This document shows positions 58,563-64,000 of a DNA stretch of 64,000 nt, in pieces. The translations under genes and the position numbers were made by a program. The first letter of the stretch is position 1, and each line of letters opens with the position of its first letter. Location: positions 38,990,232-39,054,231 of the forward strand of contig OX940862.1 in NCBI GenBank assembly GCA_954871525.1, given 5' to 3'. This DNA is from Parietaria judaica. Its lineage: Eukaryota > Streptophyta > Magnoliopsida > Rosales > Urticaceae. The notes beneath the pieces were generated by a model. That model was not told the origin of the DNA. It saw only the letters and a program-made list of their open reading frames with translations, and did not search any database.

Positions 58563-59900
58563 TTTTAATTGTTGTAGTTTTATTAATATAATTTTGAATT
58601 GTTGTGAGTTATTTTGTTATTTGAAAAAGTATTAAATGTAATGTTGGATTGTTGTGAGTGATTTTGTTGTTTTAAAACTATTAAATGTAATGTTGAATTG
58701 TTGTGAGTGATTTTGTTGTTTTAAAACTAATAAATGTAATATTTAATTGCTGTAAGTGATTTTGTTGTTTTAAAATTATTAAATGTATTGTTTAACTGTT
58801 GTAAGCGATTATGTTGTTTTAATATTAAATTTAATGTTGAATTGTTCGAAGTGATTTTGTTGTTTTAAAATTAATAAATGTAATGAAGTATGATACTCGC
58901 CGCGGCACAATGTTAACAATGCCTTGGCAAGACCTATTGAACCATGATTAATAACCGTAGTCGAACTCACGCCACGGCATATCAAAATCTATGCCTCGGC
59001 ATTTTTACAATGGCCGCGGCAGAATGGTAGTAACGCCGCGGCGTTTAGTGACTTACAGAGTCCGTGCTCTCGGTATAATTTGAAACAACATATAGGCCTC
59101 GGCATGGTATCAGCAAGCCGTGGCTTCGTTGGCCATGCCAAGGCATGGGTAACAGAATGCCGCAGCTTACATCGTCTGTTTACCAAAGTACCCTCACAAT
59201 ATGCAACTCGCCGAGGCCTTTCTTGAAAGTGCCGCGGCGAGTTGCATAATCAAGAGGGCAAATTTGTAAATTAAAATGAAGCCACAGCGTGTTCATTCAA
59301 ATGCCGCGGCATGATAAGTAAATTTACAATGTAATTATTAGTTATCATATTAATTGTAACACAATTTTAGTAAATTAAATTATCTCATTAATAAACTATG
59401 AAAATGTTGATAATTTTATTATAAGAAAAACAAAATAATGCACTTAATTATCATAACTAAATAATCGTTCAAACAAAAAACACAACATTGTACTATTAAT
59501 TATATAATTTTTCAAACCAAAAATATAAAAAATTAATATAATTACAGTTTAATTTTATGGGTTTAAAGTCTAGGGTAAAATTGTAAAAATTAATTAACCA
59601 CGCCGCGGCTTATTTTGTAGAAGCCACGGCTTTATCTCAAACGTCGGATATATCCGCTGCAGAAACTGAACACGCCGCGGCATATATAACCCCTCCCGCG
59701 GCTTTCTGTCGCTGACACAAAAACGGCTAGTTTTTTTTTTCACCCGAATTATTACGCGACAACGGTAATAAACGGCTATATTTGTTAAGAACGTTTAAAT
59801 TCACACAAATCTTCTATTTAAACCTATACTTGTTCATATTTTATTCTATGTTTCATCAAATTAATCCTTAGATTAAAAAATATCATCATTTTTCTTTGTT
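58563..59900. repeat. Spacer 34
   Basis: CTCTCGGTATAAT, TTATAAGAAAAAC and ATTACGCGAC, matching spacer 31 5,328 bp earlier. Confidence 0.82.
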
Positions 59901-60338
59901 ATGGATGATCCGTCTCGTTTCGGTTCGTCATCGGAATATCATCAGGGATTCTTTTTCGGGTTTACCTCTTCCTCTTCCTCCGATGATGATAGTTTTTCTA
60001 TGGATACAAGTTCCAATAATACTATTGTCATATCCTCCGACGACACCGAGGAGTTTGAAATGCCTCCGAATCCAACTCTAAATCGGACCTCTCGTGCCGG
60101 TGGGCCACGACCGACGAGGGGGCGTGGGCGTGGACGTGGTAGGCCACCGTCTTTACTATGGGAAACAGATTTTCAAATGAGGCTCAAATGGAACAATGAG
60201 ACTCAAACTCAAGATAGGTACACCAAATGCAAATGGTTCCGTCAAGAAATTCTCGCAATCGTTGAACGAGGCACAACTCATTTACGCCGACATGCTAATC
60301 GTTGTCGTAGAGATTTAGGTATTGATGACGAATTATGA
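59901..60338 (+). CDS. BED-finger ORF copy 35, second zinc cysteine lost
   Basis: 145 codons with Thr108 and Phe113, like copies 31 and 34, although its upstream sequence (ATTACGCGAC) is that of copy 32: a chimera. Confidence 0.5.
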   Translation: MDDPSRFGSSSEYHQGFFFGFTSSSSSDDDSFSMDTSSNNTIVISSDDTEEFEMPPNPTLNRTSRAGGPRPTRGRGRGRGRPPSLLWETDFQMRLKWNNETQTQDRYTKCKWFRQEILAIVERGTTHLRRHANRCRRDLGIDDEL

Positions 60339-61675
60339 TTTTAATTGTTGTAGTTTTATTAATATAATTTTGAATTGTTGTGAGTTATTTTGTTATTTGA
60401 AAAAGTATTAAATGTAATGTTGGATTGTTGTGAGTGATTTTGTTGTTTTAAAACTATTAAATGTAATGTTGAATTGTTGTGAGTGATTTTGTTGTTTTAA
60501 AACTAATAAATGTAATATTTAATTGCTGTAAGTGATTTTGTTGTTTTAAAATTATTAAATGTATTGTTTAACTGTTGTAAGCGATTATGTTGTTTTAATA
60601 TTAAATTTAATGTTGAATTGTTCGAAGTGATTTTGTTGTTTTAAAATTAATAAATGTAATGAAGTATGATACTCGCCGCGGCACAATGTTAACAATGCCT
60701 TGGCAAGACCTATTGAACCATGATTAATAACCGTAGTCGAACTCACGCCACGGCATATCAAAATCTATGCCTCGGCATTTTTACAATGGCCGCGGCAGAA
60801 TGGTAGTAACGCCGCGGCGTTTAGTGACTTACAGAGTCCGTGCTCTCGGTATAATTTGAAACAACATATAGGCCTCGGCATGGTATCAGCAAGCCGTGGC
60901 TTCGTTGGCCATGCCAAGGCATGGGTAACAGAATGCCGCAGCTTACATCGTCTGTTTACCAAAGTACCCTCACAATATGCAACTCGCCGAGGCCTTTCTT
61001 GAAAGTGCCGCGGCGAGTTGCATAATCAAGAGGGCAAATTCGTAAATTAAAATGAAGCCACAGCGTGTTCATTCAAATGCCGCGGCATGATAAGTAAATT
61101 TACAATGTAATTATTAGTTATCATATTAATTGTAACACAATTTTAGTAAATTAAATTATCTCATTAATAAACTATGAAAATGTTGATAATTTTATTATAA
61201 GAAAAACAAAATAATGCACTTAATTATCATAACTAAATAATCGTTCAAACAAAAAACACAACATTGTACTATTAATTATATAATTTTTCAAACCAAAAAT
61301 ATAAAAAATTAATATAATTACAGTTTAATTTTATGGGTTTAAAGTCTAGGGTAAAATTGTAAAAATTAATTAACCACGCCGCGGCTTATTTTGTAGAAGC
61401 CACGGCTTTATCTCAAACGTCGGATATATCCGCTGCAGAAACTGAACACGCCGCGGCATATATAACCCCTCCCGCGGCTTTCTGTCGCTGACACAAAAAC
61501 GGCTAGTTTTTTTTTCACCCGAATTATTACGCGACAACGGTAATAAACGGCTATATTTGTTAAGAACGTTTAAATTCACACAAATCTTCTATTTAAACCT
61601 TTACTTGTTCATATTTTATTCTATGTTTCATCAAATTAATCCTTAGATTAAAAAATATCATCATTTTTCTTTTTT
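60339..61675. repeat. Spacer 35
   Basis: CTCTCGGTATAAT, AAATTCGTAAATT, TTATAAGAAAAAC and ATTACGCGAC together; first with AACCTTTACTTG before copy 36. T-run one shorter; TTTTTTATGG replaces TTTGTTATGG at the start codon. Confidence 0.82.
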
Positions 61676-62113
61676 ATGGATGATCCGTCTCGTTTCGGTT
61701 CGTCATCGGAATATCATCAGGGATTCTTTTTCGGGTTTACCTCTTCCTCTTCCTCCGATGATGATAGTTTTTCTATGGATACAAGTTCCAATAATACTAT
61801 TGTCATATCCTCCGACGACACCGAGGAGTTTGAAATGCCTCCGAATCCAACTCTAAATCGGACCTCTCGTGCCGGTGGGCCACGACCGACGAGGGGGCGT
61901 GGGCGTGGACGTGGTAGGCCACCGTCTTTACTATGGGAAACATATTTTCAAATGAGGCTCAAATGGAACAATGAGACTCAAACTCAAGATAGGTACGCCA
62001 AATGCAAATGGTGCCGTCAAGAAATTCTCGCAATCGTTGAACGAGGCACAACTCATTTACGCCGACATGCTAATCGTTGTCGTAGAGATTTAGGTATTGA
62101 TGACGAATTATGA
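61676..62113 (+). CDS. BED-type zinc-finger miniprotein, copy 36
   Basis: 145 residues with Tyr90; CKWC restored relative to copies 33-35. A T replaces G at position -3 of the start codon, a weaker context. Confidence 0.6.
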   Translation: MDDPSRFGSSSEYHQGFFFGFTSSSSSDDDSFSMDTSSNNTIVISSDDTEEFEMPPNPTLNRTSRAGGPRPTRGRGRGRGRPPSLLWETYFQMRLKWNNETQTQDRYAKCKWCRQEILAIVERGTTHLRRHANRCRRDLGIDDEL

Positions 62114-63451
62114 TTTTAATTGTTGTAGTTTTATTAATATAATTTTGAATTGTTGTGAGTTATTTTGTTATTTGAAAAAGTATTAAATGTAATGTTGGAT
62201 TGTTGTGAGTGATTTTGTTGTTTTAAAACTATTAAATGTAATGTTGAATTGTTGTGAGTGATTTTGTTGTTTTAAAACTAATAAATGTAATATTTAATTG
62301 CTGTAAGTGATTTTGTTGTTTTAAAATTATTAAATGTATTGTTTAACTGTTGTAAGCGATTATGTTGTTTTAATATTAAATTTAATGTTGAATTGTTCGA
62401 AGTGATTTTGTTGTTTTAAAATTAATAAATGTAATGAGGTATGATACTCGCCGCGGCACAATGTTAACAATGCCTTGGCAAGACCTATTGAACCATGATT
62501 AATAACCGTAGTCGAACTCACGCCACGGCATATCAAAATCTATGCCTCGGCATTTTTACAATGGCCGCGGCAGAATGGTAGTAACGCCGCGGCGTTTAGT
62601 GACTTACAGAGTCCGTGCTCTCGGTATAATTTGAAACAACATATAGGCCTCGGCATGGTATCAGCAAGCCGTGGCTTCGTTGGCCATGCCAAGGCATGGG
62701 TAACAGAATGCCGCAGCTTACATCGTCTGTTTACCAAAGTACCCTCACAATATGCAACTCGCCGAGGCCTTTCTTGAAAGTGCCGCGGCGAGTTGCATAA
62801 TCAAGAGGGCAAATTCGTAAATTAAAATGAAGCCACAGCGTGTTCATTCAAATGCCGCGGCATGATAAGTAAATTTACAATGTAATTATTAGTTATCATA
62901 TTAATTGTAACACAATTTTAGTAAATTAAATTATCTCATTAATAAACTATGAAAATGTTGATAATTTTATTATAAGAAAAACAAAATAATGCACTTAATT
63001 ATCATAACTAAATAATCGTTCAAACAAAAAACACAACATTGTACTATTAATTATATAATTTTTCAAACCAAAAATATAAAAAATTAATATAATTACAGTT
63101 TAATTTTATGGGTTTAAAGTCTAGGGTAAAATTGTAAAAATTAATTAACCACGCCGCGGCTTATTTTGTAGAAGCCACGGCTTTATCTCAAACGTCGGAT
63201 ATATCCGCTGCAGAAACTGAACACGCCGCGGCATATATAACCCCTCCCGCGGCTTTCTGTCGCTGACACAAAAACGGCTAGTTTTTTTTTTCACCCGAAT
63301 TATTACGCGACAACGGTAATAAACGGCTATATTTGTTAAGAACGTTTAAATTCACACAAATCTTCTATTTAAACCTTTACTTGTTCATATTTTATTCTAT
63401 GTTTCATCAAATTAATCCTTAGATTAAAAAATATCATCATTTTTCTTTGTT
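62114..63451. repeat. Spacer 36, last complete spacer
   Basis: Same mark set as spacer 35, with private AATGAGGTATG. The hairpin lies at 62751-62799 and the 60-bp segment begins at 62886. Confidence 0.82.
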
Positions 63452-63889
63452 ATGGATGATCCGTCTCGTTTCGGTTGGTCATCGGAATATCATCAGGGAT
63501 TCTTTTTCGGGTTTACCTCTTCCTCTTCCTCCGATGATGATAGTTTTTCTATGGATACAAGTTCCAATAATACTATTGTCATATCCTCCGACGACACCGA
63601 GGAGTTTGAAATGCCTCCGAATCCAACTCTAAATCGGACCTCTCGTGCCGGTGGGCCACGACCGACGAGGGGGCGTGGGCGTGGACGTGGTAGGCCACCG
63701 TCTTTACTATGGGAAACAGATTTTCAAATGAGGCTCAAATGGAACAATGAGACTCAAACTCAAGATAGGTACGCCAAATGCAAATGGTGCCGTCAAGAAA
63801 TTCTCGCAATCGTTGAACGAGGCACAACTCATTTACGCCGACATGCTAATCGTTGTCGTAGAGATTTAGGTATTGATGACGAATTATGA
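63452..63889 (+). CDS. BED-type zinc-finger miniprotein, copy 37
   Basis: 145 residues with Trp9; all other positions consensus. Last ORF in the window. Confidence 0.62.
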   Translation: MDDPSRFGWSSEYHQGFFFGFTSSSSSDDDSFSMDTSSNNTIVISSDDTEEFEMPPNPTLNRTSRAGGPRPTRGRGRGRGRPPSLLWETDFQMRLKWNNETQTQDRYAKCKWCRQEILAIVERGTTHLRRHANRCRRDLGIDDEL

Positions 63890-64000
63890 TTTTAATTGTT
63901 GTAGTTTTATTAATATAATTTTGAATTGTTGTGAGTTATTTTGTTATTTGAAAAAGTATTAAATGTAATGTTGGATTGTTGTGAGTGATTTTGTTGTTTT
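63890..64000. repeat. Start of spacer 37, cut by the window edge
   Basis: Only the first repeats of the minisatellite are present, in the long B-type form. Confidence 0.8.

Larger units (their letters stand above)
52186..62100 (+). repeat. Three-unit duplication, period 5,328 bp
   Basis: Rare markers recur three units apart. GCCTCGGCATGATAAG and GAAATTGTTG occur after copies 30 and 33; TTAGAATAAAA occurs before copies 31 and 34. CTCTCGGTATAAT and TTATAAGAAAAAC occur after copies 31 and 34, and ATTACGCGAC before copies 32 and 35. Starts 52797 and 58125 are 5,328 bp (3 x 1,776) apart. The outer limits given are approximate. Confidence 0.8.
1..64000 (+). repeat. Gene-bearing macrosatellite array, 37 units
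   Basis: The same unit recurs head to tail from the first base to the last; neither end of the array is in the window. Start-codon spacing is 1,707-1,716 bp for copies 1-13, then 1,774-1,778 bp from copy 14 on, with one 1,759-bp unit after a 17-bp deletion. Copies differ by a handful of substitutions and short indels each, so the array is young or actively homogenised. Variants shared by neighbouring copies define sub-blocks (two-unit and three-unit higher-order repeats), the usual footprint of unequal crossing-over and gene conversion. Nothing non-repetitive, no LTR, and no full transposase is seen. Copy number is uncertain to the extent that an assembler can collapse or expand such arrays. 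Confidence 0.97.
23058..64000 (+). repeat. Subfamily B units, about 1,776 bp
   Basis: Every complete spacer from copy 14 on contains the extra 60-bp AT-rich segment (usually 1,210 bp after the A of the start codon) and the longer minisatellite. From copy 15 the text GGCAAGACC replaces GGCAAAACC in the box block, and the sequence before the start codon reads TTAGATTAAAAAAT rather than TTAGATTCAAAAAT. Confidence 0.9.

Noticed and set aside
1..64000. Full hAT or other autonomous transposon, LTR element or rDNA
   Set aside because: No transposase core, reverse transcriptase, LTRs, terminal inverted repeats at unit borders or rRNA/tRNA sequence seen. Only the BED-like N-terminal part of a hAT-type protein is present.

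Overview
The whole window is one head-to-tail tandem array with no unique sequence. It holds 37 copies of a repeat unit, all in + orientation. The unit is about 1,713 bp in the left third and about 1,776 bp in the right two thirds. Each unit carries one short ORF of 145 codons. Its predicted protein has an acidic serine-rich N-terminus with a SUMO-interaction-like motif, an RG-rich stretch ending in an AT-hook-like RGRP, and a single C-x2-C-x13-H-x3-H finger of the BED type found at the N-terminus of plant hAT transposases. No catalytic or dimerisation part of a transposase follows. The source is most likely the nuclear genome of a flowering plant: BED finger of plant-hAT style, AT-rich spacers, TATA-like promoter and AATAAA signals, no bacterial gene organisation. 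I cannot name the species.

Layout of a unit, left to right: (1) a proximal promoter region with several GCC-NN-GGC palindromic boxes, a T10 tract, three AACGG cores, a TATA-like TATTTAAA and a 7-codon upstream ORF; (2) the BED-finger ORF; (3) an AT-rich 46-50 bp minisatellite of about seven repeats containing AATAAA; (4) a roughly 400-bp block of GCC-NN-GGC boxes spaced mostly 20-22 bp apart, including a strong 49-nt hairpin; (5) an AT-rich stretch that in the right part of the array contains an extra 60-bp segment.

Layout of the array: copies 1-13 (1 to about 23,000) are subfamily A, without the 60-bp segment. Copies 14-37 are subfamily B, with it. Copies 5-12 form a regular two-unit higher-order repeat of 3,427 bp, present four times. 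The spacers after copies 15-20 alternate with a 3,552-bp period, but their ORFs are shuffled. Copies 30-32 and 33-35 look like a three-unit (5,328 bp) duplication. Three ORFs are broken (copies 3, 20, 29) and five have lost the second zinc cysteine (13, 31, 33, 34, 35). Replacement differences among copies outnumber silent ones, so sequence identity reflects recent amplification and homogenisation rather than clear selection on every copy.

The arrangement, a small DNA-binding-type protein encoded in every unit of a macrosatellite that also carries a phased set of palindromic sites, resembles in plan (not in sequence) human D4Z4/DUX4. That the protein acts on the boxes is only a hypothesis. 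Residue numbers below use the 145-residue consensus. Nothing here shows transcription, and the copy number depends on correct assembly of near-identical repeats.
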